43,301 bases of DNA from positions 1-43,301 of the forward strand of contig DASYUQ010000090.1 of assembly GCA_036001065.1 (NCBI GenBank), in the 5' to 3' direction. The stretch comes from Candidatus Methylomirabilota bacterium (GTDB lineage Bacteria; Methylomirabilota; Methylomirabilia; Rokubacteriales; CSP1-6). The notes beneath the pieces were generated by a model, which saw only the letters and a program-made list of their open reading frames with translations, made no database searches and was not told the origin of the DNA. The translations under genes were made by a program, and so were the position numbers. Every line of letters begins with the position of its first letter. Within the stretch, counting starts at the first letter, position 1. Below, one piece after another: positions 29,534 to 38,766 of the stretch.

Positions 29534-31411
29534 ATGGCGTCGGGCATCACCGGCAAGCTCCTGCACGTCGACCTCACCACGCGGCAGACCCGGGTCGAGG
29601 AGATCCCGGAGACGGTCATGCGCAAGTACCTGGGCGGTGGCGCGCTGGCCGCCTGGCTCCTGCTGCGCGAGATGCGGCCCGGCGTCGACCCGCTGGGGCC
29701 CGACAACGTCCTGGTCTTCACGACCAGCGTCATCAACGGGCTCTCGCTCTCCGGCACCAACCGCTACACGGCGGCGGCGAAATCGCCGCTGACCGGCGGG
29801 TACGGCGAATCCGAGGCCGGCGGCTGGTGGGGCCCGGAGCTGCGGGCGGCCGGCTGGGACGGCGTCGTCATCCGCGGGCGGGCGGAGGAGCCCGTCTATC
29901 TCTGGATCAAGGACGGGCAGGTCGAGTTCCGGGACGCGCGGCCCTACTGGGGCAAGCTCTCCGGCGAGGTGCAGGACGGCCTCGAGCTGGAGCTGGGCGA
30001 CAAGCGCATCCGCGTGCTCCAGACCGGGATCGCCGGCGAGCGGGGCGTGCGCTTCGCCGCCATCGTGAACCAGCTCAAGCACTTCCACGGCCGGGGCGGT
30101 CTGGGGGCCGTGATGGGCGCCAAGAACCTCAAGGCCGTGGTGGTCCGCGGCTCGAAGCCACCGATCGCGACGGACAAGGAGAAGGCCAAGGGCCAGCTCG
30201 TGTGGTTCAAGGAGCACTACGATCGTGCCAAGGACCGCTTTCACCAGCTCGGGTCGTCCAGCGCCGTGATGGCCCTGGAGGCCTCCGGCATCCTGCCGAC
30301 CCGCAACTTCCGCGACGGCTCCTTCGAGCACGCCCGCGCGATCAGCGGCCAGACGATGCGCGATACCATCCTGGTCAACCGCGGCACCTGCTACGCCTGC
30401 GCCGTCGCCTGCAAGCGCGAGGTGGAGGTCAAAGACCTGGGGGTGACGCCGAAGTACGGGGGTCCGGAGTACGAGACGCTCGCCGCCTCCGGCTCGCTCT
30501 GCGGCGTGAGCGACCTCAACGCGCTGGCCCTCGTCAACCAGCTCTACGCCCAGTACGTGCTCGACTCGATCTCCACCGGCGCCGTCATCGCCTTTGCCAT
30601 GGAGTGCTACGAGCACGGCATCATCACCAAGGAGATGACGGGCGGAATCGAGCTCACCTGGGGCAACGCCGACGCCGTCGTCCAGATCGTGCACCTGATC
30701 GGCAAGCGGGAGGGCATCGGCCGGCTGCTGGGCGAGGGCGTCAAGCGCGCGGCCGCCGAGCTCGGCTCCGGGGCCCAGCGGTTCGCGCTCCACGTCAAGG
30801 GGCAGGAGCTGCCCATGCACGATCCGCGGGGCAAGAAGGGGCTCTCGCTGGCCTACGCGCTCTCCCCGACCGGCGCGGACCACATGGAGGCGCCGCACGA
30901 TCCGCTCTACGCCGGGTTCCACGCCCAGGGCCACCCGATGGGGGTGCTGGGGCTCATCGAGCCGCTCGACCCGCTCGTCCTCGACGCCAAGAAGGTGCGG
31001 GCCTTCTTCGAGACCCAGAAGGTCTGGTCGAGCTACAACTCCGTCGGTATGTGCGACTTCGTCGGCACGCCCCTCAACGGCCTCGAGCTGGAGCCGATGG
31101 TCAGCTACATCAACGCGGTGACCGGCTGGAACATGAGTCTCTACGAGCTCATGAAGGTCGGCGAGCGCAACAACACGCTGGCGCGCCTGTTCAACGACCG
31201 CGAGGGCTTCACGCCCGACGACGACGTCCTGCCCCAGCGGATGCACGAGGGCATCGGCAACGGCCCGCTCCAGGGCCAGTCGATCGACCGCGACGAGTTC
31301 CTCTCGGCCCGCCGGACCTACTACGCGATGGCCGGCTGGGACCCGGAGACGGGCCGGCCGACGGCCGCCAAGCTGGCGGAGCTGGGGCTGGAGGACGCGG
31401 TCAAGAGCTGA
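29534..31411 (+). CDS. Aldehyde:ferredoxin oxidoreductase family protein
   Basis: A 625-residue tungsten/molybdopterin enzyme of the AOR family, which oxidises aldehydes to acids with ferredoxin as acceptor. The N-terminal domain has GKLLHVDLTT, AAKSPLTGGYGESEAGG (pterin site) and VRFAAIVNQLKHFHGRGGLGAVMGAKNLKAV. The iron-sulfur ligands include C-Y-A-C-A-V-A-C (about residues 287-293) and a later Cys in SVGMCDF. The C-terminal D-x-x-G-L and L-N-A-x-T-G-W-N segments are normal. ATG 29534 follows GAGGAGG. No AOR ferredoxin or pterin gene is next to it. Confidence 0.94.
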   Translation: MASGITGKLLHVDLTTRQTRVEEIPETVMRKYLGGGALAAWLLLREMRPGVDPLGPDNVLVFTTSVINGLSLSGTNRYTAAAKSPLTGGYGESEAGGWWGPELRAAGWDGVVIRGRAEEPVYLWIKDGQVEFRDARPYWGKLSGEVQDGLELELGDKRIRVLQTGIAGERGVRFAAIVNQLKHFHGRGGLGAVMGAKNLKAVVVRGSKPPIATDKEKAKGQLVWFKEHYDRAKDRFHQLGSSSAVMALEASGILPTRNFRDGSFEHARAISGQTMRDTILVNRGTCYACAVACKREVEVKDLGVTPKYGGPEYETLAASGSLCGVSDLNALALVNQLYAQYVLDSISTGAVIAFAMECYEHGIITKEMTGGIELTWGNADAVVQIVHLIGKREGIGRLLGEGVKRAAAELGSGAQRFALHVKGQELPMHDPRGKKGLSLAYALSPTGADHMEAPHDPLYAGFHAQGHPMGVLGLIEPLDPLVLDAKKVRAFFETQKVWSSYNSVGMCDFVGTPLNGLELEPMVSYINAVTGWNMSLYELMKVGERNNTLARLFNDREGFTPDDDVLPQRMHEGIGNGPLQGQSIDRDEFLSARRTYYAMAGWDPETGRPTAAKLAELGLEDAVKS

Positions 31412-31522
31412 CGCGACCACCGGATCAGACGGCGGGCCGGTCCACCTCCTCGAGGAAGTCGAGGTCCGGCTGATCGGCGCCGCCGGCCCGCTTCATGGTC
31501 TGGCGCAGGTCGGCTGACATAG

Positions 31523-31528
31523 TAGAAT
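31523..31528 (+). promoter_or_regulatory. Candidate -10 element of the aldo/keto reductase gene
   Basis: TAGAAT (five of six matches to TATAAT) lies 29 bases before the aldo/keto reductase ATG. CTGGCG, 17 bases upstream, is a poor -35. The gap 31412-31557 contains no convincing gene. Confidence 0.3.
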
Positions 31529-31557
31529 CCGCCGCAGTGTCGAAAAGGGGGAACCGT

Positions 31558-32544
31558 ATGCAGCAGCGGACGCTGGGAAAGAGCAGGCTGGAGGTATCGG
31601 CCATCGGGCTCGGCCTGATGTCGATGTCAGGCGTGTACGGCAAGGGCGACGACGCGGAATCCATCGCCGTCATCCACCACGCCCTGGATCGGGACATCAA
31701 CTTCCTCGACTCCTCCGATATGTATGGCTGGGGCCAGAACGAGGAGCTGCTGGGGCGGGCGATCCGGGGCCGGCGCGACCAGGTGGTGCTGGTCACCAAG
31801 TTCGGTCAGGTGAAGAACCCCGCCGGGGGCGGCAACCTCGTCAACGGGCGGCCCGAGTACGTCGAGCAGGCCTGCGATGCGAGTTTGAAGCGGCTCGGCG
31901 TGGAGGTGATCGACGTCTATTTCCAGCACCGCGTGGACCGGAGCGTGCCCATCGAAGACACGGTGGGCGGGATGGCGCGGCTGATCGAGCGGGGCAAGGT
32001 GCGTTACCTCGGGCTTTGCGAGGCGAAGCCGGAGACCATCCGTCGAGCCCACGCCGTTCACCCCCTGGCCGCGGTCCAGAGCGAGTACTCGCTCCTCTAT
32101 CGCACCCAGGCCGAGGAGACGCTGGCGACCTGCCGCGAGCTCGGCATCGGTTTCGTCGCCTACTCGCCGCTCGGACGCGGATTCCTCACGGGGCAGATTC
32201 AGAACCCCAGCGACCTGCCGGAAGGTGACCGGCGCCGCGAGCACCCCCGCTTTCAGGACACGAACTTCTTCCACAACCTGGAGCTGGTGCACCGCCTCGA
32301 GCAGATCGCCAAGGACAAGGGGTGCACGCCGGCGCAGCTCGTGCTGGCATGGCTCCTGGCCCAGGGCCGGGACATCGTTCCCATCCCCGGCACCAAGCGA
32401 AAGAGCCGCGTGGACGAAAACCTCGGCGCGCTGGACGTGCGGCTGGACGCGCGCGACGTCGAGCGGATCTCGGCCGCCGTTCCCCCCGGCGCCGCCTCCG
32501 GCACGCGCTACCCCGAGCCCCAGATGAAGGGGATCTACCTCTGA
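31558..32544 (+). CDS. Aldo/keto reductase
   Basis: A 328-residue NADPH-dependent oxidoreductase of the aldo/keto reductase barrel family. The catalytic tetrad is visible as Asp in [10 protein letters not shown], Tyr in the same segment, Lys in VLVTKFG and His in [12 protein letters not shown]. The C-terminal cofactor strand is [20 protein letters not shown] 31558 follows AAAGGGGG. A longer frame from 31495 adds a low-complexity start and lacks a ribosome site. It lies between the AOR and a secreted propeller protein; joint metabolism is possible but not shown. Confidence 0.93.
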   Translation: MQQRTLGKSRLEVSAIGLGLMSMSGVYGKGDDAESIAVIHHALDRDINFLDSSDMYGWGQNEELLGRAIRGRRDQVVLVTKFGQVKNPAGGGNLVNGRPEYVEQACDASLKRLGVEVIDVYFQHRVDRSVPIEDTVGGMARLIERGKVRYLGLCEAKPETIRRAHAVHPLAAVQSEYSLLYRTQAEETLATCRELGIGFVAYSPLGRGFLTGQIQNPSDLPEGDRRREHPRFQDTNFFHNLELVHRLEQIAKDKGCTPAQLVLAWLLAQGRDIVPIPGTKRKSRVDENLGALDVRLDARDVERISAAVPPGAASGTRYPEPQMKGIYL

Positions 32545-32566
32545 GCCCGATGAGGAGGAAACCACG

Positions 32567-33724
32567 ATGAACGCCCAGCGGTGCGTCGCCCTCGCCCTGG
32601 TCCTCGCGGTCCTCACGCTCGCCTCGATGGCGGACGCCCAGATCGCGGTCTCGGCCAACGACAACAAGGTCGTCAACGTCAACGGCACCAACAAGGTCGT
32701 GCCGAATCCGCCGCCCGACACGGTGGCCATCATCGACCTCAAGGCCAGCCCGCCGCGGGTCGTCGCCGAGGTCCAGGCGCCAGCCAGTGTGGTGGGGCCG
32801 CCGGTCAGCGTGGCCATCACGCCCGATGAGGGCCTGGCTCTGGTGACGTCGGCCTCGAAAGTCGACCCCGCGGATCCCACCAAGCAGGCGCCCGACAACC
32901 GCCTGTCGGTCATCGACCTCAAGGCTTCGCCGCCCCGGGTCATCGCCACCCTGGAGGCCGGCAAGGCCGCGGCTGGCCTCAGCATCAACCGCCAGGGCAC
33001 GCTGGCGCTGGTGGCCAACCGGGCTGAGGGGACGGTATCGGTCTTCATCATCCAGGGTAAGACGGTGACCCCGGCCGGCAAGATCGAGATCGGCGACGCG
33101 AAGGCCGGCGTGAGCCACGTGACCATCTCGCCCGATGGCAAGCTGGCGCTGGTGAGCCGCGACGGTGACGACAAGATCTCCGTGCTGTCGATCGACGGCA
33201 CCAAGGTCGAGTACACCAAGCGCGACATGCACGCCGGCATCCGGCCCTACGGCATCGACATCGCCTCCAACGGCGCCTTCGCCGCGGTGGCCAACATCGG
33301 CCGGGGCGGCGGTGACGCGGACACCATCAGCCTGATCGACCTCCGGGCCAAGCCGCCGCGGGTGGTGGAGACGGTGACGGTGGGCCAGACGCCCGAGGGC
33401 ATCAAGGTCTCGCCCGACAGTTCCGTCGTCGCCGTGGTGGTCATGAACGGCAGCAACAAGGCCAAGGAGTCGCCGTTCTACAACGACAACGGCAAGCTGG
33501 TGCTCCTCCGCGTGAGCGGCACCTCGCTCAGCAAGGTCGCCGAGGCGCCCATCGGCCACTGGTCGCAGGGCGCCGCCTTCTCTCCCGACGGCCGCACGAT
33601 CCTGGTCGGCAACATGGTGGAGAAGGAGGTCTGGGTCTTCGACTGGAACGGCAGCGCCCTGCGCCAGACGGCGCGCATCAAGGTGAACGGCGGCCCGGCG
33701 GCCATCCGGACCGCGGAGAAGTAG
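32567..33724 (+). CDS. Secreted YVTN/lactonase-like beta-propeller protein
   Basis: A 385-residue protein with a signal peptide (LALVLAVLTLASMADA) followed by seven-bladed propeller repeats. The repeated phrases VAIIDLKASPPRVVAEV, LSVIDLKASPPRVIATL and ISLIDLRAKPPRVVETV come with VSITPDEGLALV-type and SPDGKLALV-type strands, typical of YVTN and lactonase-like propellers. Its catalytic role, if any, is unknown: the lactonase metal ligands cannot be judged from motifs. It begins 22 bases after the aldo/keto reductase, so the two may be cotranscribed. Confidence 0.88.
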   Translation: MNAQRCVALALVLAVLTLASMADAQIAVSANDNKVVNVNGTNKVVPNPPPDTVAIIDLKASPPRVVAEVQAPASVVGPPVSVAITPDEGLALVTSASKVDPADPTKQAPDNRLSVIDLKASPPRVIATLEAGKAAAGLSINRQGTLALVANRAEGTVSVFIIQGKTVTPAGKIEIGDAKAGVSHVTISPDGKLALVSRDGDDKISVLSIDGTKVEYTKRDMHAGIRPYGIDIASNGAFAAVANIGRGGGDADTISLIDLRAKPPRVVETVTVGQTPEGIKVSPDSSVVAVVVMNGSNKAKESPFYNDNGKLVLLRVSGTSLSKVAEAPIGHWSQGAAFSPDGRTILVGNMVEKEVWVFDWNGSALRQTARIKVNGGPAAIRTAEK

Positions 33725-33734
33725 CGCCGATCTC

Positions 33735-36161
33735 CTAGCGACCCGCGCCGGACGCCGCGGGGAGCGCGCTGGCCGCCAGCGGCCGCTCCGTCTGGGGCTC
33801 GCTGAGCGCCACGGTGACCCGTAGCGCGCGCAGGCCGTGGACGCCCTGGAGCTCCTCGAGCTCCAGGTCCTCCACCTCGCCGCTCAGGTAGCCAAGGTGC
33901 TGGAGGTACTCGATGTAGCCCCGATACTCGAGCGCCTCCCCGGGCTGAGCGTAGACGATCGCGATCTGGCCGGGCTGGGTCACGCGCTCGGTCGCGCCCT
34001 TGACCACCGCCTTGTCGATCCGCTTCTTGACGATCTCGTAACGGATGTCGTAGGCGCCGTCCACGTCAAAGCGCTTCTCGTCGAAACGGAACCGGATCGA
34101 GAGGGGGGCGTGCTGGACGAGGATCAGGTGCGTCGTCTGCAGCGGCACCGGCAGGCTCTTCGTGAGCTGGTCCGCCCGCGCGGCGATCCCGCACACGACC
34201 ATGAGCTGCCAGAGCCGGAGATTCTTCAGATACAAGGGATCGAACCGGCCGTCCTCCACCAGCGCGGCGCCGACGTAGATCTGGTGATCGACCCCGTCCG
34301 TCTTCTGCTTCTCGAAGTAGTGCGGGAACATCCCCTGGGCGGCCTGTTCCTCCAGGTCCAGGTATGACGAGATCGTCTCGGCGACGCGGGTGACGCTCTC
34401 CTCGAACACGCGACGCTGGCGATAGACGGTCCGCAGCCGCGGGTCGAGGGCCACCCGGTAGGCCTCGATCCGGGCCCGCACGCCGGGCCCGAACTCCTGG
34501 AGGCGATCGAACAGGCGCTCGACATCCGATCTCAGGAACGAGATGACGCCCACCTCGCCGCCCGACGCGAGGCCGGTTTCGATCTGGACGACGTGTGTGT
34601 CGATCCGGTAGAGGAGCTCGTCCAGCACGGGCAGCCGCCGGGCCTGGTGCGCCGCCTGGACCACGTCCTTGGCCAGCTGGAGCTGAGCCAGGAGGTCGTG
34701 TCGGATGGCCAGGGCCCGCTGGGTCGAGGAGCCGCGGATGTCCGAGAGCGCGTAGAGCGGGTACACGTTCTCGAAGACGATCGGCTCCAGCTCGAAGCCG
34801 GCACCGTCCCCGTGGTGCTCGAGGCCGTCGAGCACGGCCTTGCGGAAGCGCCACTCCACCACCGGGTGGATCGCCGTGAACTTCTCCTTGATCTGGGTCT
34901 GGATGCGGGCGTTCAGCTCCTCCATGCTCCGCTGCACCGCCATCGAGAAGAGCGGCAGCACGTCGTGCAGCTTCGGCAGCAGCGTGGCGTCGAGGTCGCG
35001 GGGATGCGGGGAGGCCAGACCGAAGGTGCCGATGACCCGGTCCTGATAGCGGAGCGGCGCGACGATCATGCTGCGGGCGCCGCTCTGGACGAGCTGGTCC
35101 TCGATGGGCGTCCGATCGGACAGCGCGGCGAGGTCGGCCACGATCAGGGGCTCGCCCTGGAGAACTGCGCGCTGGTAGATGGAGCCGGCGAACTCCGACA
35201 TATTGTGATGGATGGAATCGGCGAAGATGCAGGCGTGCTCGTGACGGACGCCGCTGTTGAGGATGAGCACGCGCTCGCCGTCGAGCGCGGCCAGCCCGAA
35301 GCGAAGATCGGGACGACGGAAGAGCGTCTGCATCTTCGCCTGCAGCCCGAGGAACTTGGCGTCGGAGACGATCGAATCGCGATCGATGAGGTCGTGCTTG
35401 AGCGCCGAGAGCACCTCCTGATCGGTGACCTCCAGGGCCCGGAAGATCGTCACGCCGCGGAACAGGAAGCGGTCGGCGGGCAGCGCCTCGCCGAGCAGCT
35501 CGGCATCAAGGATATTGGCGTGCAGGCGCTGCAGGCACCGCTCACTCAGCGCGGGGACGGTTCCGACCGACTCCACGTCCACGAACTGCCAGTCGAACAG
35601 CATCCGAAAGTGGCGCTCGAGCCGGGTCTCCGGGTCGGCGACCGTGATGATGAGCGGGTAGTCGACGTCGATATCGATCCCGTAGACGCGGCGCAGGATC
35701 AGCGCATGGGCGTAGGCCCGGCGCATGGCGCCCACCATGTGCTCCTCGAGGTTCACGCGTCCCTGGAGCGCGCCGTCCTCGGACATGAACAGCTGCTTGA
35801 GGGGCGGCGTCGCGTAGAAGCCGCGCAGCTGGAAGGGGATCATGGCGGCCCCGTACTCCTGCTTCCAGAACGCCGGCGGAAAGACGGCAGCCATGAGGAC
35901 GTCCACGAGGTCCCGATGGCGCTCGAAGAAGGAGGCGTCCTCGATCGTGCGAAGCAGCTCGGGGGCCTTTTGAACCTCGTCGGCGACGATCCGCGCGATC
36001 GTCCCTCTGGTCGATCGGTCGTCGCCGGAGGGCTTCGTCCAGAAGGCGACCAGCGGCGCCAGGCTCAGCTCGCACCGGAACGGGAAGCTCTTGGCGTCTG
36101 CGCCGAGGGCCGACTGGAGATCGGCCGCGCCGGGGGAGAGGCCGTCGCCGATGCTCTTCAT
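33735..36161 (-). CDS. Large GAF-domain protein of unknown function
   Basis: An 808-residue cytoplasmic protein. A GAF domain lies at about residues 290-420 (EFAGSIYQRAVLQGEPLIVADLAAL; SGARSMIVAPLRYQDRVIGTFGLAS). Residues 1-280 form a conserved alpha/beta region without a domain I can name (FWKQEYGAAMIPFQLRGFYATPP). The C-terminal half is helical (EELNARIQTQIKEKF; YRVALDPRLRTVYRQRRVFEES). This layout matches a family of GAF-domain proteins about 800 residues long that lack a kinase or cyclase. It is not followed by an output gene and is convergent with the propeller gene. The role is unknown, possibly ligand sensing. Confidence 0.8.
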   Translation of the reverse strand: MKSIGDGLSPGAADLQSALGADAKSFPFRCELSLAPLVAFWTKPSGDDRSTRGTIARIVADEVQKAPELLRTIEDASFFERHRDLVDVLMAAVFPPAFWKQEYGAAMIPFQLRGFYATPPLKQLFMSEDGALQGRVNLEEHMVGAMRRAYAHALILRRVYGIDIDVDYPLIITVADPETRLERHFRMLFDWQFVDVESVGTVPALSERCLQRLHANILDAELLGEALPADRFLFRGVTIFRALEVTDQEVLSALKHDLIDRDSIVSDAKFLGLQAKMQTLFRRPDLRFGLAALDGERVLILNSGVRHEHACIFADSIHHNMSEFAGSIYQRAVLQGEPLIVADLAALSDRTPIEDQLVQSGARSMIVAPLRYQDRVIGTFGLASPHPRDLDATLLPKLHDVLPLFSMAVQRSMEELNARIQTQIKEKFTAIHPVVEWRFRKAVLDGLEHHGDGAGFELEPIVFENVYPLYALSDIRGSSTQRALAIRHDLLAQLQLAKDVVQAAHQARRLPVLDELLYRIDTHVVQIETGLASGGEVGVISFLRSDVERLFDRLQEFGPGVRARIEAYRVALDPRLRTVYRQRRVFEESVTRVAETISSYLDLEEQAAQGMFPHYFEKQKTDGVDHQIYVGAALVEDGRFDPLYLKNLRLWQLMVVCGIAARADQLTKSLPVPLQTTHLILVQHAPLSIRFRFDEKRFDVDGAYDIRYEIVKKRIDKAVVKGATERVTQPGQIAIVYAQPGEALEYRGYIEYLQHLGYLSGEVEDLELEELQGVHGLRALRVTVALSEPQTERPLAASALPAASGAGR

Positions 36162-36349
36162 GCCGCCGTCATTGTAGCAGGCTGGGCCAGCCCGCTCACT
36201 CGCCCCTGGCGTGTCATCACGTCAACACGCGTCTGCCGGCGCGACCCGAAACCGTCAGAGCCCCGGCGTCCGCGCCGGCGTAACTGCGCGAGAAACTTCG
36301 GCAGCGCGCGGGCGCGCAGTTGGCATTCGCGCTGCAGCGCGTAGGGCTG

Positions 36350-37768
36350 ATGCGCTCCGCCCGCTACCACTTCTCGGGGATCGCTGGCGCCGGTATGCAT
36401 CCTCTGGCCCTTTTGATGCGCGCCCGCGGTCACGAGGTCCAGGGCTCCGACCGCTCCTTCGACCAGGGCAAGAACGAGCACATCGCCGCCGGGCTGCGCC
36501 GGCTCGGCATCGTGCTGAAGCCCCAGGACGGCCGGGCCGTGACGCGGGGGATCGACCGCGTCGTCTTTTCGGCCGCCGTCGAGGCGGACACGCCCGAGAT
36601 GCGCGCCGCGCGCGAGCTGGGCATCGCGCTGGTGCCCCGGCCGGCGCTGCTGGCCGAGGTCGTCAATGCCGGCCACCCCGGGATCGCCATCGCCGGCACC
36701 AGCGGCAAGAGCACCATCACCGGCATGGTGGCGTGGATCACGCGCCAGGCGGCGGTGCCGGCGACGGTGCTGGGAGGCGCCGCCCTGGTCGGCGATGGAA
36801 GCGGCGGATGCTTTCTGGCCGGCCCACCGGACGGGCCAGTGGTGGTCGAGGCCTGCGAGTCCGACGGGACGCTGGCCGGCTACCGCCCGATGGTCGGCCT
36901 CATTCACAACATCAGCCGCGACCACGACGAGCTGGACGCGCTCCGCGCCCAGTTTGCGGCCTTCGCCGGCAACTGTACGAAGCTGCTGGTCAACGCCGCC
37001 TGCGCGGAGGCCGCCCCCCTCGGCCGTGTCCGCGGCGCGCTCACCTACGGGGCCGCGCCGGACGCCGACGCGCCCCTGCGCGTCGGCGGCGCCGGCCCCC
37101 ACCGGGCGAGCGGCGTCCTGGGGCTCAGGAGCACGGAGATCAAGCTCGAGCTTCCCCAACCGGGAGTGCACAATCTCGAGAACGCGGCCGCAGCCGCTCT
37201 GGTGGCGGTCGAGCTCGGCATCGCGCCGGCCACGGTGGAGGGGGTGCTGCCCCGCTTTCCCGGCGTCGCGCGGCGCTTCGAGGTCATCGGCACGACCGCC
37301 GCCGGCATCCGGGTCGTGGACGACTACGCGCACAACGGCCAGAAGATCCGCGCCGCCATGACCACCGCGCAGGCGGGCTGCGATCGGTTGATCGCGGTGT
37401 TCCAGCCTCACGGGTTCGGTCCCGCCAGGTTTCTCCGCCCGGAGCTCGGCGAGTTGCTGCCGCGGCTGCTCCGATCACAGGATCGCTTCTGTTACCTCGA
37501 GATCTTCTACGCCGGCGGGAACGTCACCAGGGACATCTCGAGTCGGATGCTGACCGAGGATCTGCCGCCGCGCCCGGGCTGCGGCTACGCCGTCGATCAC
37601 GCCGCGGCGCTCCGCTGGATCCAGAGCGAGGCGCGACCGGGCGACACCGTGCTCATCATGGGCGCCCGCGACCCGGCCTTACCGCGCCTGGCGAGAGCGG
37701 TGTTCGGGGCGCTCCAGACCGACCGAAGCCCCGGGTCGGACCTGAGCTTCACCCGGCGGGCGAGCTAG
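36350..37768 (+). CDS. Divergent MurC/Mpl-like Mur ligase
   Basis: A 472-residue ATP-dependent ligase with the three Mur domains: an N-terminal Rossmann (HFSGIAGAGMHPLALLMRARGHEVQGSD), the ATPase loop AGTSGKSTITGMV, and the C-terminal domain. Several conserved positions differ from MurC: VVEACESDGTL has Cys where MurC usually has Asp, and DDYAHNGQKIRAA replaces the usual D-D-Y-x-H-H-P-x-E. The gene is not in a cell-wall cluster. It may ligate another amino acid or act in peptidoglycan recycling; substrate is unknown. ATG 36350 has a close AGGG; an earlier in-frame TTG at 36320 is possible. Confidence 0.82.
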   Translation: MRSARYHFSGIAGAGMHPLALLMRARGHEVQGSDRSFDQGKNEHIAAGLRRLGIVLKPQDGRAVTRGIDRVVFSAAVEADTPEMRAARELGIALVPRPALLAEVVNAGHPGIAIAGTSGKSTITGMVAWITRQAAVPATVLGGAALVGDGSGGCFLAGPPDGPVVVEACESDGTLAGYRPMVGLIHNISRDHDELDALRAQFAAFAGNCTKLLVNAACAEAAPLGRVRGALTYGAAPDADAPLRVGGAGPHRASGVLGLRSTEIKLELPQPGVHNLENAAAAALVAVELGIAPATVEGVLPRFPGVARRFEVIGTTAAGIRVVDDYAHNGQKIRAAMTTAQAGCDRLIAVFQPHGFGPARFLRPELGELLPRLLRSQDRFCYLEIFYAGGNVTRDISSRMLTEDLPPRPGCGYAVDHAAALRWIQSEARPGDTVLIMGARDPALPRLARAVFGALQTDRSPGSDLSFTRRAS

Positions 37769-37795
37769 CCCCGTCCCTGCCTCCCTGTCATCACA

Positions 37796-37824
37796 CTGAC
37801 ATAAAGTCCTGTAATTTCTACACT
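37796..37824 (+). promoter_or_regulatory. Candidate sigma-70 promoter upstream of the Cys-rich regulator
   Basis: CTGACA (37796-37801) and TACACT (37819-37824) are separated by 17 bases. The -35 matches five of six positions and the -10 four. The inverted repeat TCCTGTAA (37807-37814) / TTACAGGA (37849-37856) brackets the likely start site and may be a second operator. Confidence 0.5.
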
Positions 37825-37873
37825 GCACTCGTGGAGCTGTCGTGCAAGTTACAGGAATCATTGAAAAGTAAAG

Positions 37874-37897
37874 TTGGTAGTGCAAATGCACTACCAA
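37874..37897. promoter_or_regulatory. Perfect 24-base palindrome with 11-base arms
   Basis: TTGGTAGTGCA (37874-37884) and TGCACTACCAA (37887-37897) pair exactly around AA. It lies about 50 bases downstream of the candidate promoter and 22 bases before the TTG start. This suits an autoregulatory operator or an RNA hairpin controlling translation. Confidence 0.7.
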
Positions 37898-37918
37898 AGC
37901 ACAGGGCAAGGAGGACCT

Positions 37919-38185
37919 TTGGGTTTCTCGCTGGACCAGAAGGGTGAGGCCGAAGGCGGATGCCGAGTGGCGGCCTTCCTCAAGAAGTATCCCGGCATCC
38001 CTTTCTGCGACGCTTGCCTGGCCGAGGAGACCGGAATGTCACCGGCCGCGGTGACACCCGCCGCGCGCCGGCTCAAGGAACGCGGCCAGGCCGCGCGGAG
38101 CCACTGGTGGTGCGGGGGTTGTCTGAAACGAACGACGGTCACGGAAACTCCTGACGTCGAAAACTTCCTCGAGCGTTTGGGATGA
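37919..38185 (+). CDS. Small Cys-rich DNA-binding candidate (winged helix plus zinc knuckle)
   Basis: An 88-residue protein. FCDACLAEETGMSPAAVTPAARRLKER combines a C-x-x-C pair with a helix-turn-helix pattern, and WWCGGCLKRT gives a second C-x-x-C. Four cysteines at this spacing suggest a structural zinc. TTG 37919 is chosen because AGGAGG lies four bases before it; a longer frame from 37874 has no ribosome site and crosses the palindrome. The stop overlaps the response regulator start (ATGA). No known family was recognised. DNA binding, with the upstream palindrome as target, is inference. Confidence 0.72.
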   Translation: MGFSLDQKGEAEGGCRVAAFLKKYPGIPFCDACLAEETGMSPAAVTPAARRLKERGQAARSHWWCGGCLKRTTVTETPDVENFLERLG

Positions 38186-38586
38186 GTGACGACACGGAAA
38201 TGGGTCGATTGCAGGGTGTGCGCATCCTCGTCGTGGAGGACGCGCCTCATGTTCGCGACGCCTTTTCGCTCCTGCTCAAGTCCGAGGGAGCGGCGGTGCT
38301 CGCGACCGGGAGCGGGTGCGAGGCGATCGAGATGGCCAAAGAAGGGCGCCTCGACGTGTTGCTCACCGATCTCGAGCTCCCGGACGTCCCGGGTGATTTC
38401 CTCATCCGTCAGGTGCTCGACCAGGCAGGCCTCCGCCCGCGGGTGGTCGTCGTCACCGCCGCCGACGAGTCGGTGGTGAAATACGCCACCCAGGCAGGAG
38501 CCGATACGGTCCTGCTCAAGCCGATCACGTGGGAGCGTCTCCTCGAAAATCTCGCGCCCCACCACAGCCACACTCTCGCCGCGTAG
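38182..38586 (+). CDS. Single-domain response regulator
   Basis: A 134-residue receiver. The acidic pair is in ILVVEDAPHVRD, the phospho-acceptor Asp in VLLTDLELPDVPG, the Thr in VVVVTAADES and the Lys in VLLKPITW. The ATG overlaps the preceding gene's TGA by four bases, so it is coupled to the Cys-rich protein. No histidine kinase is adjacent; the nearest kinase is the CheA hybrid 29 kb away. A role with its partner as a small two-protein switch is inference. Confidence 0.9.
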   Translation: MSDDTEMGRLQGVRILVVEDAPHVRDAFSLLLKSEGAAVLATGSGCEAIEMAKEGRLDVLLTDLELPDVPGDFLIRQVLDQAGLRPRVVVVTAADESVVKYATQAGADTVLLKPITWERLLENLAPHHSHTLAA

Positions 38587-38654
38587 CGATCGGTAGCGCC
38601 TCGCCCGTTCCCGGCCTCCATCTCCGTCGGGCCCTCGATCCAGTTTCCCCTTCG

Positions 38655-38683
38655 TTGACAAGCGTGGTGTTTCCTCGGATAAC
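38655..38683 (+). promoter_or_regulatory. Candidate promoter of the ABC importer operon
   Basis: A perfect TTGACA (38655-38660) is followed after 17 bases by GATAAC (38678-38683), 84 bases before the substrate-binding protein start. The -10 matches four of six positions. Bases 38587-38766 contain no other feature. Confidence 0.6.
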
Positions 38684-38766
38684 TAGACCCCCCGGACGGG
38701 CATCGGTCGGGTGGTGCCACTCGTCCCTTCGGTGCAGGCGCCGCAACGGCGGAGGAGGAGCGCCTC

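Noticed and set aside
29486-31420. Minus-strand open frame of 644 codons opposite the AOR gene
   Set aside because: Low-complexity composition and complete overlap with a gene that has clear AOR motifs.
36211-37947. Plus-strand frame of 578 codons over the Mur ligase
   Set aside because: Arg/Ala-rich shadow in another frame; the Mur motifs are all in the 36350 frame.
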